Assembly (NCBI GenBank): GCA_030068075.1 | Contig: CM057826.1 | Coordinates: 33,840,211 to 33,904,210, forward strand | From: Paguma larvata | Taxonomy: Eukaryota > Chordata > Mammalia > Carnivora > Viverridae | DNA length: 64,000 nucleotides | Direction: 5' to 3' | In this document: positions 1 to 11,289 of the stretch, in pieces | How the letters are laid out: each line of letters opens with the position of its first letter | Position numbering within the stretch: the first letter of the stretch is position 1 | The notes under the pieces: generated by a model | What the model saw: only the letters and a program-made list of their open reading frames with translations | The model's database searches: none | What the model was told of the DNA's origin: nothing | Position numbers and translations under genes: made by a program

Positions 1-640
1 GGCCAGTCTACCCTGTATAAACATTAAAGTACCCATGAGGCTCTGTAGTATGTATCAGGCCTGATACCAATTTTGGAACCTGGGTAAACCCTGGGGGAAA
101 TCCAAGACCCTGAGTTCTTTCTTGGCAGGCCAGGCCACCTGCTAACAAACCAGAAACATGCAGGGAGTTTGCGGCCACCAGTCAGAATGAAAATAAAGGT
201 TTTGATGCCAGAAGCTTTATAAATTATAGCACAATCTCAGGAAAGAGGAAATTAAGAGGGTAGAAAGTGGACAACTGCAGGGACACCTGAATCTAATAAC
301 AAACCAGAGAGTTTTCAATTGACAGAAAAGTTGGACATGGAAAAAGAACAACAGCTCTGTTTGCCTCTGGCCAGTGAACAGATGCTACTCTCTAATGCTG
401 CCGATCAAAGTCTGATCCCGACCTCACGTAAGCGCCAGCTATGCCCATTAAAGCTCTGGTGGAAGGCAGCAGGTGCCCCGGGGATCGCTGTGGTCATGTC
501 TTTTGCTACTTTGCCTTCTTTTCCTACTCGAAGGGTGATTTCTTGATGCACACCTTTGGCAGGTGATAGTCTTGTTAGGTTTTTATCAGTTAGTGTAAAA
601 TGAGAAACTAAATAGCTTTTCATGTTAAATTTATTCAACT
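1..640. other. Unassigned sequence with small CpG cluster
   Basis: No exon or repeat was recognised. Positions about 390-535 hold roughly seven CpG dinucleotides, among them CCCCGGGGATCGC near 477, against very few in the surrounding AT-rich DNA. A perfect 16-bp palindrome lies at 52-67. The open frames here (75 aa on +, 77 aa on -) show no domain I recognise. It could be part of an old LTR or a small regulatory element. Confidence 0.35.
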
Positions 641-3333
641 TAGAAACTGTCTCTATTCTGCTGAGAAACTGATTTTCCTACTTTTATTTGCCGTTAAAAT
701 ATCCACTTCTTTATGAAGTAGTAGAAAAAATGGAGAGTAGATGTAAATTTTTCATCTAAATCTTTTTTGGCAAGTTTTCCAGTTGGCAAACGTTAAGTCA
801 TTCTTCATAGTTTAATCGTTCTTAAAAAATAAACAAATAAAAAATAAGGAATTGCTGAAGCTCATTTTAGCACATTCAGTTCAGTGTAGCAGAATTCTTC
901 ATTGACCAGAGAGTTTGGATATTGTGTTCTCTTCTGCAACAGATTCGGTTTGACCTACATGTCTTCAAGGAAGGCAAGGTAGGCGTCAGATGCAACATTG
1001 GGTTATATCTTCCATAGATGACTAAGAAGATCATCACCATTCCTGTATGTTTATTTATCCCTCCTCTAGTGTCTGTACACCTAAATTTAAGTATTAATAT
1101 ATTAAAAACTATATTCATCAATTCTCCCATGTCCATCCAGGCTTCCTATCACATTTGGGAGTACTGGTGCTAGTGTTGCCTTGACCTTCGTTGGCCTAGG
1201 CAACACAGATAATGCTAAAATAAGCTGATGCACACTACTCGTGTCTCATGCTTGTTCATACTAGCATTAGGGCTGGGAAACTGAAGCTCAGAGATTCTGA
1301 ATACTTTCCAAAGAGTATTGGGTGAAAACCTAGATGTCCCTATTCCCAGGTGATCTGCATATCCTCTTATCCTGTGGTTGATAAACCACTAATATAGGAA
1401 CAAGATATAAGATACACTCTTAAGATATAAAAAACTGTTTAAAATCACTAAGCGGGGGGGAAATGGGAAAAGTATTGTCCCTTTATCCAGTGAAAAGAAA
1501 CGCCCTTAAAACTGACATGACATGAAGTCCCTTTATAGTTCATTCTTTCCCCACAAATGTCAACCATGATTTAATCCTGAGAGCAGGCAATGATGTGATG
1601 TGGGAGAGAAAGCCTCACTAACTCAAAGACAGATAGAAATGACTGATTCAGACTGGGTGAGTTAAATCCATATATCCAGGTAACTTTCACACTAAAGAAC
1701 CTAAGGGACTGGTCATAATCATTGCAGAGTCACAAATAATTACCTTCAAGAACTCACAGAGGGCTTAAAATAGCCCCAAACCAGAATATATAATATTCTT
1801 TCAGAAGAGAATTATGGGCCACCCAGGACATTGCTAATTTACCAGAGTGCAGAGAGAAATGAACTCAAATGCTGGTCTTTCAATGTGTCGAAGATAATAG
1901 GGTTGCAGTCAATTGGACTTGTGAGAAGGGAATCATAAAGTTTGGGGCTGGATGTGATCTTAGGGATCATGTAATATGTTGCTTTCATTTATAGAGATGT
2001 CAGCTGAGCTTTAGAGTAGTTGAATGAGAAATTCTTTAAGAGTTCATTTCTAATTCAAGGACAGTGTGGAAAGTCTGGAAAGCCCAACTGAAAAAAACGC
2101 AGTTGCTATTGACTCTTCTTGTCTCATCTAAATGATTTCTTTTTCTTTTGGATAGGCGCTTTCTCTTGTAGCTCAGGAAAGGAAGCCATAACTAGAAATT
2201 CTGGCACTACACAAGTATTGAGAAAGAACGTCTCAGCAAAATAATCAAGATCTTGACACACCTAGAGGTTTTGCTAAAATAGTTACACTTCAGAAAGAGA
2301 AAAATAAGTCTTTAGTTCAGTAAGTTACTGCTACTTTTTCACTTCCCCTTTGTAACTCAGGTTTATTTTAACTCTGAGTGATTTGAGTAAGCAAGAGTAG
2401 TCTTACCTCAGAGAACTTACTTGAGGTGAACATTGACTAGAAAAATGTGGCCTTACAGAGTCTTTCCAGATTCAGAACAGTCCTTGTAGAATTAGAGGAA
2501 TTTCAAGTAATTAAGAAAATGGCACTGGATTCCTTTTGTTTGACTTCTAGTTGGTTTATTTGAACTCCCAACAACCCTTAGAATTCCCTTCCCTCAAGTT
2601 TTTCTGAAATACTTCTTGAAAATCATTGGCAGGACCATGCCTGAGGGGGAAAAAGACAACAAACTGTCTATAGTAAAGTCTGTCATCCTGGACACCTGGT
2701 GCCACTCTGAAGATAGATTCTAGAAAGATTAACCAAGTCTTTCTTCTATGGGCAGCTTTTCACGTTTTGTCTCCCCAAATTTCCTTCCCTGGTCAAAATT
2801 CTATTGTTGTATACTTTACTTCCTTCTAATATAATTGAGTGACAATTTATATAAGAAACAAATTCTGACCATAAGTTAATGCACTCTTCTACTCAATTAT
2901 ATTTAGTATGCTATGGGCTAGTCCTCATCTGAAAATGTTTCTTTGGAAGATGTCCCTCTATTTCTGCCAGAACTCACATTCTGTTACTGGCTGGTAGAGG
3001 AGAGTGCTATAAACCGCCATGACAGGAGGAGAAATCAAGTGACCCAAAAGCTTATGAAGGATAAATGTAGGAATAGTGTTAAGTTATGAGAGAACTTTCT
3101 TTTTTTCCACTTAATGAATACCTATTAACTCTCTGCTAGAATCGAAGACAGTGAGGTTTGCAGGAAACAGATATTTGAGACTAACTCATCTGATTCTTCA
3201 CTGTCATTTCTGCTTCAATATCTTCAGGGATCTAAAGGTAAGAAGAAAAAAAAAGGGTCATTCTATTTTCTGGGAGCACTAAAATTTAATAGTTCATAAA
3301 AAAATTGTATTGTGTCAAAACCAAATCTACCCA

Positions 3334-3370
3334 TAAATATATATACATATGTATATATGTATATATATTT
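3334..3370. repeat. AT-rich dinucleotide-type simple repeat
   Basis: An alternating TATATAC / TATATG tract that is nearly self-complementary about its centre. It could form a cruciform or a slipped structure. Short open frames crossing it are not coding. Confidence 0.75.
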
Positions 3371-4849
3371 ACCTATTGCCCCTCCTTCTCTCTCCCATGT
3401 TGGTGTACAACGGTTCTCATACCTCTTGCACATAACTTCTCTTCAAATGGATTTAAGTACAACTTTCATGTTTCCTCATACATGCTTGATAGAGGTTTCA
3501 TAAATATTTGATAGTTTTTATTCTGGATAATTTTCTTGTATTCTGAAAAGCCTACTTGTTAAGACTCTGATAAGAGTGAATATTATAGACTATTACCTAT
3601 ATTTATATATTCAATATATATTAGATATACTTATAGATTGTAAAAGGTTTAAATGTTCTGTTGATTTCACATGAGTATAGGAAGCTAACTTCAGAAGTTT
3701 TCTGGTTAGAGGTACTGGTTCTTCTAATGCAATATGCGGAAGCCTTCACTTATATACACCTGCTTGGATAGATTGGGGGAAGACCACAGACAAGTGATTA
3801 AACTTGAGATGTTTCAAGCAAAGCATGCTAGTTCTTCTTACTGTAAAAAATAAGGAACATTTCTGAGTCATTGCAGTCTTGGAATGTAATACCAAACAAA
3901 TGAGAACCAGACCACAAACAGTGGGGCCAAGTACATCATTACTGAGTGAGTAATGTGAACAACTTACATAAACTGTGGCTGAGACCAAGTTTTTAGCAGA
4001 CGACCATAACCTTTTGATTGCATCAAGAACAGTTAAAAGCTCTTTAATCTGCATGTTGTCCTTCAGGAAACAAAAACTCATCAATCCAATTCATAATCTC
4101 TAAGACCTACGATTTTTCATTAGGATTTAACCCCATTTTTCTCTGATTCTTTTCCTCCTAGCCAGCAGCAGAGGTAACTAAAGGGAGTTATCTGGGGTCC
4201 AAATATGTTTTTCTATTGACCCTAACAGGAGAAGCATGTTGCAGGTTAACACAGTCTTCTTCCTTTAAAGCACTATGGAGCGGCCTGCTCCAAAACTTTA
4301 GCTAATGATAGTTCATGTATTTTTTTGCATACCTGCCCTCTTTATACACTGAGTTTCGTGTCCTTTAGGAAAGATTTTCATTAGTATCAGAATCATTTCT
4401 TCTTAATCATGATGAACCACATCTGCCCACAATCTTCATTTCCTTGAGCCCTGTTTTCTTTAAACAAATAAATGAAAAGTAACATAACTTTCTACCAGTA
4501 ACTGTTTAGAATAGAAGCAACGAACATTAGTAACTCCTTCTGGGAAGATTAAAATTTTTCCCTTTTGGTTTTATGTCCTAAGTAAAATATTAATTTGCAA
4601 AGTACTGCTTTTTAAGCATACATTTAAAATAGCTTCTCTTGTACCAGACATCACTAATAATAAATCTCATAGCTGAGTCAGCTTTAGTATCTTGGATTCT
4701 TTCCTTTTCTCTATTCATATTTGAATGACAGTCTAATTGGTTTCTGTTAACCCAGGAAGAAAATAAGAAAAATGAAAAAGGGAGGCAAGAAGGAGTTGAG
4801 TTTTGCTGAAGGGTATTTGGTACTCTCTAAACTTAAATCTTCATCCAAT

Positions 4850-4866
4850 CTCTCTCTCTCTCTCTT
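4850..4866 (+). repeat. (TC)n microsatellite
   Basis: About eight TC units in a row inside pyrimidine-rich sequence. Confidence 0.7.
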
Positions 4867-5039
4867 ATTCCACTTTCTGTACTCTAATTGCAGAATCTTA
4901 ACCCCTACCCCAGATCAGATTCTTGAGTTCAATAAGCTCCCTCATGATCCACATGTAACATGTATATTGAAATTTGTTAAAAGCTGTTCTCCAACTCTAT
5001 GATTAAAATCAAGTAGTCTCAGCTTGAAACTCCTATTGT

Positions 5040-7480
5040 TTTATTCTACCTGCTTCTTTCTCTTCTTTTACCCAAACCTTCCCAATTTAATTTTCTTCTA
5101 TTTTCAACTCTAGAGGAAAACTATGTGATTTCAATAGCCATGCATAGAATCCTTTCAATATCTTGGCTTTTCAGGCCTTTTGCCTTCTCTCTTCCAACCA
5201 TCTTATTCTCCTCCCTTTTCACTACTTGGTCCCTTGATCTTAAAACTCTGAAACACTGCCATTATTGAAAATTGCTAATTCACCACAATAACAGTTTTGA
5301 GCACCCCACTTGTTATTATCACCCACTCCCTTTCAATTTCACTTCCATTGGTACTCAAAAATCACAAATTTTTCATCCCACTAGGATCTACAATCCAGCT
5401 GATTCTCCCGCTCTGTCATGACTCTCCTCACATCGTCACGTCCCTCTTAGTGGTCCAGAATTCCATGGCCCATCAATAATCACTCCTTCGAAGTGGTCTT
5501 CTATGATCCTGTACTTTGTCTTTCCTCATTCTCACCTTCTAAAATCCCATCACTGGCCAAGTTCAGCTCTTCATCTACTCCTTTTAAGCTTTAACATATT
5601 CAACTTGGCTGCAAAACAAACAAACAAAAATCATGCTAATGGTCTTACCTTAAGTTAAAAACCATTAATCTCAAGTACCACCTTGGGACTGCCTGACAAT
5701 TCTGTATTTTTCTGTCCTTTGGACAACTGCTCTTCTCTCTACTCAAATTTCTAAACATCTCCAGCACATTCTCTTTTCCAGTGAAAAGTCTCGGTTGATG
5801 ACCTCACTCCCTATTTCCTAGATAAAGTATACTAGCAATGAGAAGGTGTCTCTTCCCATACACATATGTCCATATAGCTGTATCTTGATGCCTTTTTTCT
5901 CTTGGGAAATATGAACACTCCTTACTCCTTTAAGTCCAACCTCTTCGTTTGGGCACTAAATGCCATTTTTATATCCTACTTAAAGACTCTGGAAATTCTG
6001 AAAGTTTGCTCTGTCTCTCACGTGATCAATTTTTCTCTTCGTATTGGATTCAACATACAATGTAGTGTGAGCTCTCCCATTTCTCTCTTAATGCTCATAC
6101 CTTGAAAGTTATTATCTCATTTTTCTCTTCCCTATTATAGGAAAATTTCTTGAAGAAGTTATCTATATCTGCCTCCAGTTTCTTCCCTCCTCTTTATTAA
6201 ATCCCCTCCCAAAAGCTTTTGCCTCTAGCTCTCCACTAAACCTTTTCTTTTGGTCAAAGTCATCGATTAGCTTGTTGTTCCTAAATGCAATAGTTAATAA
6301 TATTGATAATAGTCAATTATTTTGCCTGATCTATCAGCCACATTTGACACAAATTGACAATTTAATTTATCTTTCTTGAGACAATTTCTTCAGCTGGCTT
6401 TCTGGATATCAACTTCCCCTAGTTTTCTTATTTAATTGGCTATTCTTCCTCAGTCTGTCTTACTGAGTTCTTATTGTTTTCCTGACTTCTAAATTTTGGT
6501 GTGTTCTAGGGCTGGGTCCTTGATATTTTCTTTATCTGTTCTCTCATTCTTAGTGACATCATTCATTTCCAATTTTCTATCTTCAGCCTTGGACCCTTCC
6601 CTGATCTCTAAACTCATATAGGCATCTGCCTACTTGATAACTCCAGTTGGATGCTGAATAGGCATCATGTACTTATCATGTCCAAAAATGGATTCAGTCT
6701 TCCTCCCAAAATCTCCTTCCACCTACAGTCTTCCACATTTCGTTAGCTGGCAATTGCATGTGTCCCGTTGCTCAAGCCAAAGACTAAGTCATTCTTGGCT
6801 CCTCTGCCAGCAAATCTTGTCATCATGACCATCAAAATGTATCCCAAATCAGACCACTTTTCTGCTATTACCTCCTACATCCAAGCCTCTACCATTTCTC
6901 ACTTGTATTACTGCATAAGTCTCCTGACTATTTTGCCTCCTTCTGCCCTTGTCTCCACCCACCCTTTACTTCAGTCTCTTAATGCAGTGGCCACAGTGAT
7001 CCTTTAAAGTAATGTTAGATTCTATATCCCTTGTCTTCAAACCCCCCACCCTGATGTGTCTAACACATCCAAAGAAAAGCTATATTCATTACAGTGGCCC
7101 CAAATTATCTATGTCTTGCAATTTTTCACCTCATTCTGCTGCTTCTCTTTTTCATTCTAAGTTAGCCACAGATGTCCTGCCTCAGGGCCTTTGCACCTCC
7201 TATTTTTTTATGCCTGAAATATTTTCATCTCAGCTTCCCCCAGTGTTTGGAAGCTTCTATTTCTCTACTGTCTAATTTCTCTTTATTTTATTTATGACAC
7301 TAATACCATCTGTACGTACCTCTGTCTACATCTATATCAATACCTATTCTTACTAAAAGTCTGTCTCCACTGCCAGAATTCAACCTCCACCAGGCAATGG
7401 TTTGAGAAAATTTTGTTCACTGTTGTATTCTCAGTGTTCAGTGCCAACATGTATTTGTGCTCAAATTATATATTTTTAGT
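5040..7480 (+). mobile_element. LINE-2 (L2), long decayed copy including RT region
   Basis: This is about 2.4 kb of CT-rich sequence that follows the mammalian L2 consensus in order. An upstream ORF2 part at 5.7-6.1 kb includes a stretch like GATCAATTTTTCTCT. The reverse transcriptase region at 6.1-6.75 kb includes TGATCTATCAGCCACATTTG, the decayed form of the L2 'DLSAAFDT' motif, and GGGCTGGGTCCTTG, the decayed 'GVPQGSVLGP' motif. The ORF2 C-terminal part at 6.75-7.25 kb reads in frame as SHLYYCISLLT, close to the L2 'SRLDYCNSLLTGLP' motif, with LQSLNAVATVIL after it. The L2 3' tail is at 7.35-7.45 kb. Many stops and indels make it inactive. L2 belongs to an ancient mammalian LINE group. The 5' boundary is uncertain. 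Confidence 0.85.
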
Positions 7481-8640
7481 TGACAGAATGAATATATAAA
7501 TTATTTATTAGCCTAGTTTTTGAAGTGGTAGAATTGATTGTGGTCCAGACTTTCTGAGTTATTTCAAGGTTTCCTCCTAATCATAAACACATATTTTTAA
7601 AACTTTGTAATTTATCTAATTCAATACCTCTCAATGATGAAATGTTTATACATCTGTTTCCTTTGATTGGACATTGAGCAGAATTGTTTAATGGCTGTTC
7701 ACTGGTGGCTGCTCTCTTCTGTATGCATTGAACCACAGGGAGCTCAATGCCAACTGCATATTACTTTGATGAAAAAAATCTCTTATTAATATGTGGATTT
7801 TTAAAAGAATTTAGTAAAGTGCTGTACACCCTGTGGGTGCTTAATAAATAGTTGAATAATGACTGACTACAGTAATTTAATCCACCTGATATTAATTATT
7901 CTTATCTTGATCATTTTTCCTCTAGTTTGACAACAAGGCAAGCCTGTTGCAATTTGTTTTTGGTTGTTATATACATGCATAATGTCCCCTGGAGATCCCA
8001 AATATATGTTAATTGATGATAAGGTGGATAGTACTCTTACTGGCATCTGTTATGGATTTTCAAAGAAATCTCCCTAGTATATTATCATAGAATTTATTAA
8101 ATCTAGAAACATTTCCAAAACATATGTTTATAGTTTTATATTTTGAACTGTTCCAAGAATGAATTCTCCTCACTGCTGTTCCAGCCTCCTGCCTATCTCC
8201 TCTCCAATCCCTCCTTACATCCTTGTTGACTTACATTCCCAAGTCTTGGCTTCAATCAAGCCATTTTCCTGCTGGAACAGTGTTGATGGTCCCCTATGGA
8301 ATGCCAAATAAAGTCAAAATTCATCAACATATATGTAAAGTGATGAGCCCAGTAGCTACTCCATTGCTTATATCCAATATTGCCCAAACTGTGTTTTGTA
8401 AAACACTCGAGTCACCTGGGATATTAACAGCTATTCTGTGAAAAAATGATTAGAAGCCAAATAAATTTGGGAACTGCTGGGTTAACATGAAGCCAGCTTC
8501 TTGACTTCAGGACTTTTCATAGCCTTTAAAATTCTCAACGTGAATCACTGAAAGGGAGATTATTTTGACGTAGAACTTTTTTTTTTTTTTTAAGAGAACC
8601 TGCTATATTCTGTAGAATTCTAATCTTCCTCTGTAACACA
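7481..8640. other. Mixed unassigned sequence with an L2/MIR-like tail
   Basis: A short fragment at 7810-7870 ending in GTGCTTAATAAATAGTTGAA resembles an L2 or MIR 3' end on the + strand. A poly-T run lies at 8577-8592. The remainder, including 8160-8480, was not assigned and contains no recognised gene. Confidence 0.4.
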
Positions 8641-9045
8641 GTTTGGAAGATGCTAACCATAACTTAACTCTCAGCTTATTATCGTGCAATACGAGGCTCT
8701 ATTCATCACCTAACCCACTAGTCCCAACTCCCGGTACACCTCACAGCCTTTTAGAAATACTAAAAGGCTATCAATAGAATGGTACTTTGCACTTCAGTCT
8801 GAAATGACTTACAATCCTCTGGCTAACTTATACTCAACTCCAAGCATTTGGCCACAGATGAGCTCATCATGTAAGCCTTTCTTGAAACATGTATGTGTCA
8901 TAATGCCTCTTGTCAGAGACCTAACCACATCAGATTGACACTGCCTCCAGCATACCAACAACAGGGATTGTGTTTACAGACTTATTGCCTAATATAGTCT
9001 CTGGAAAATAGGTACTTCATAATTATTTGCTGAACTAAACTAAAG
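8641..9045 (+). mobile_element. LINE-2 3' fragment
   Basis: The sequence ends with a typical L2 tail pattern: CAGGGATTGTGTTTACAGAC, then an analogue of 'TGCCTGGCACATAGTAGGTG', then CATAATTATTTGCTGAACTA. The upstream part is heavily decayed and its start is approximate. Confidence 0.6.
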
Positions 9046-9740
9046 ATAGCAGATGACTTATTTGGAAAAGTGTACTGTAGAAACTCTTTGTAAGGTATGC
9101 TTTACATAAATCAATACTTTCTGCAGTTTTGATTCTCAAATATGTTAGTGAAAGGGGAGGGAATCAGGATAAATAAAATCATTGCTAGCAAAGTACTCCT
9201 ATGCAAGGTAGGTGCGCTGTATTTCAATAATTTGCTTTGTTTCTTTCATTTTTGGACGTGCATTGTGGACATTGATAAAAGAGCATTAAATGTTATTGAA
9301 AAATGTTTTTGTAGTACTTTAAAAGCCATGTCCTTGAACTAAGGTTGCTAATAAGTTGAGTAGGTAGTGATTTCATTAGGTCTTTTGAAGCAGTGCCCAA
9401 AGATGATTTGGCAGATGACAGAAGAAAAAGAGGCAATGGTTAGAGCTAAAGCAGCTACCCCTTTTTATTTCTTCTTGAAGCTTGGCTGAAGCTTGAATGC
9501 AGAGCATGGATGTAGGAGACCCCCCACCACCACCTCCCCAAGAAGCTGCAACTTTTTTCTTGCCTGGTGGAATGACTCCCAATATATCCACACCAAGAGT
9601 ATCCACTGTGCTAAGAATATTTCTTCTATATCAGGAAGGCATCATGATCTGATATCAGAAACCAAAATATAATTGCTTAACACTATGCCAGTTGTTTTGA
9701 CTGTTATATTCCTGAAAATTATTAGTTTTTATACTTTCAA
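9046..9740. other. Unassigned sequence
   Basis: No gene or repeat was recognised. A short C-rich run (ACCCCCCACCACCACCTCCCC) lies near 9520-9540. The 66-aa and 76-aa open frames show no domain. Confidence 0.35.
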
Positions 9741-10130
9741 AATAATCTTAAGTTTAATGATGATGGGAGATTCAAAGATGGGTTAAATAATTTCTGCCCT
9801 CAAAGAACTTACAATGTAATTGAGGAAATAGGGTAAAACGTCAAATAACTACAAAGCAATGCAGCATAATATACCTATATCTTGAATGATACAAAATGCT
9901 TAAGAATTCATTGCATGGGAATTGCTTCCATATGGGCTTCTCAGGGAAGACTTTGTGGAAGGGACTGTACCACGTCGTGGTTCAAGTTGGTTATAGAAGT
10001 TTGAAGATTGAGGAGGGAATTCAAGGTAGAAGTAGAGAATAGATACAGGCATAGGGATGGTAAATGGTGGAACACATCTAGGAAATATTCATTAATCTAG
10101 TTTGCTTGAAGTGCCTATTTTGAATAGGGG
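9740..10130 (-). mobile_element. LINE-2 fragment, antisense
   Basis: The + strand reads as the complement of L2: CTGCCCTCAAAGAACTTACA corresponds to the L2 phrase 'TGTAAGCTCCATGAGGGCAG' in reverse, and TCTCAGGGAAGACTTTGTGG to the reversed 'AAGCCTTCCCTGA'. It is strongly decayed with approximate ends. It may continue to about 10260. Confidence 0.65.
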
Positions 10131-10586
10131 CATCATACTGGAAAATCGGACTGTAAGATGTATTAGATTAACATTGATTAAATATTAGACTTAAACATTA
10201 GCTTAAGTTCATGCTTTTTGTTTTTGTTTTTAAGAAACTATGAAGCCATTAAGGCTATGAGGGGAAATTTTTTTTATTATTTTAATAGCAGGTACCAGAG
10301 TTTCCTTTAAGGCAAGAATTGTGTGTAATTGGAAAAATGCCATTACTTCTGTAAAAGAATGGCTGAATAAGCATATACCAAAAATTCTACCTCCCACAAC
10401 AAATATATAGGAATGCTAAATGTGAGTGCTGGGGGAAATGGGGCTACAGTTGGACTATGTTAAGATTTAAAATACTGCAGAATTCTCCACATTTTTTTAA
10501 ATAAGGAAACTGATTTTTTAAAGAAATGTATTATGTTAATTTTTATATTTAGACTATAAAAGTGGCGATTAGTATTTTTAGAAATA
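10131..10586. other. Unassigned AT-rich sequence
   Basis: A-rich and T-rich sequence with no recognised gene or element. Confidence 0.35.
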
Positions 10587-10801
10587 GGGTCCCCTGGGTG
10601 GCTCAGTCGGTTAGGCCTCCAACTTTGGCTCAAGTCATGATCTCAGGGTCTGTGGGTTCGAGCCCCGCGTTGGGCTCTGTGCTGATGTCTCAGAGCCTGG
10701 AGCCTGCTTCAGATTCTGTATCTCCCTCTCTCTCTGCCCCTCCCCTGCTCACATTCTGTTTCTCTCAAAAATAAATAAACATTAAAAAAAATTAAAAAAA
10801 A
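10587..10801 (+). mobile_element. Felid CAN-SINE (SINEC_Fc type)
   Basis: This is a tRNA-derived SINE. The head TCCCCTGGGTGGCTCAGTCG contains the A box and GTGGGTTCGAGCCCCGCG (about 10652) contains the B box of the internal RNA polymerase III promoter. A CT-rich body follows, ending AAATAAATAAACATTAAAAA with an A-rich tail. The 8-bp direct repeat AGAAATAG at 10580-10587 and 10802-10809 is the target-site duplication. Retained CpGs suggest a fairly young copy. The 70-aa open frame through it is not a gene. Confidence 0.93.
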
Positions 10802-10810
10802 AGAAATAGA

Positions 10811-11289
10811 TTGGTAGAGGAAAATGTGATTGATTGAATAAATGCTAAGAAAAAGGTAAAATAAATGCTTATTAGTACCTTTTTGAAAATAACAATAAAA
10901 ATCCATTATATGTTTGTGTAAATAACTTTTTTGAAAAGTGACTACATTTCCAATACAAAAAATGGATTAATTAGTGTGAAGAGTTGCATTAATTAACATT
11001 TTTGCAAATCTTTAATTCTTGGTTTATAGAGGGCAGCTGGATTCTCACATTTGCCTCTATATTCACCCTGTTGTCATTTCACATGTCATGCAGTCTCTGG
11101 AAAACCCCGCAGTTACTGGTGAGACATTTCGATATTATTAAGAAAAAAGTTTTTTCCTCATAGGACCTCTGAAAGAATGTTAGTGACCCCCAGGAATCCC
11201 GGGACCACCCTTTGGGGTGCTGATTTTAAGAAATCTGGAGGGTAATATAAATGGCAGAATCAAATTTACTGTGAAAAACTTTAAAAAGA
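10811..11289. other. Unassigned AT-rich sequence
   Basis: No gene was recognised. The 11165-11230 part (CAGGAATCCCGGGACCACCC) is locally GC-richer and unassigned. It may be a flank of the L1 relic that follows. Confidence 0.35.

Larger units (their letters stand above)
641..5030. other. Mostly single-copy AT-rich sequence
   Basis: No gene was recognised. Possible decayed MIR-type fragments lie near 1260-1345 and 1950-2045, where the pattern of GGAAACTGAAGCTCAGAG and similar text resembles the MIR core, but both are too diverged to call. A short alternating AT tract is at 3334-3370 and a (TC)n run is at 4850-4866. The rest shows nothing I can name. Confidence 0.4.
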
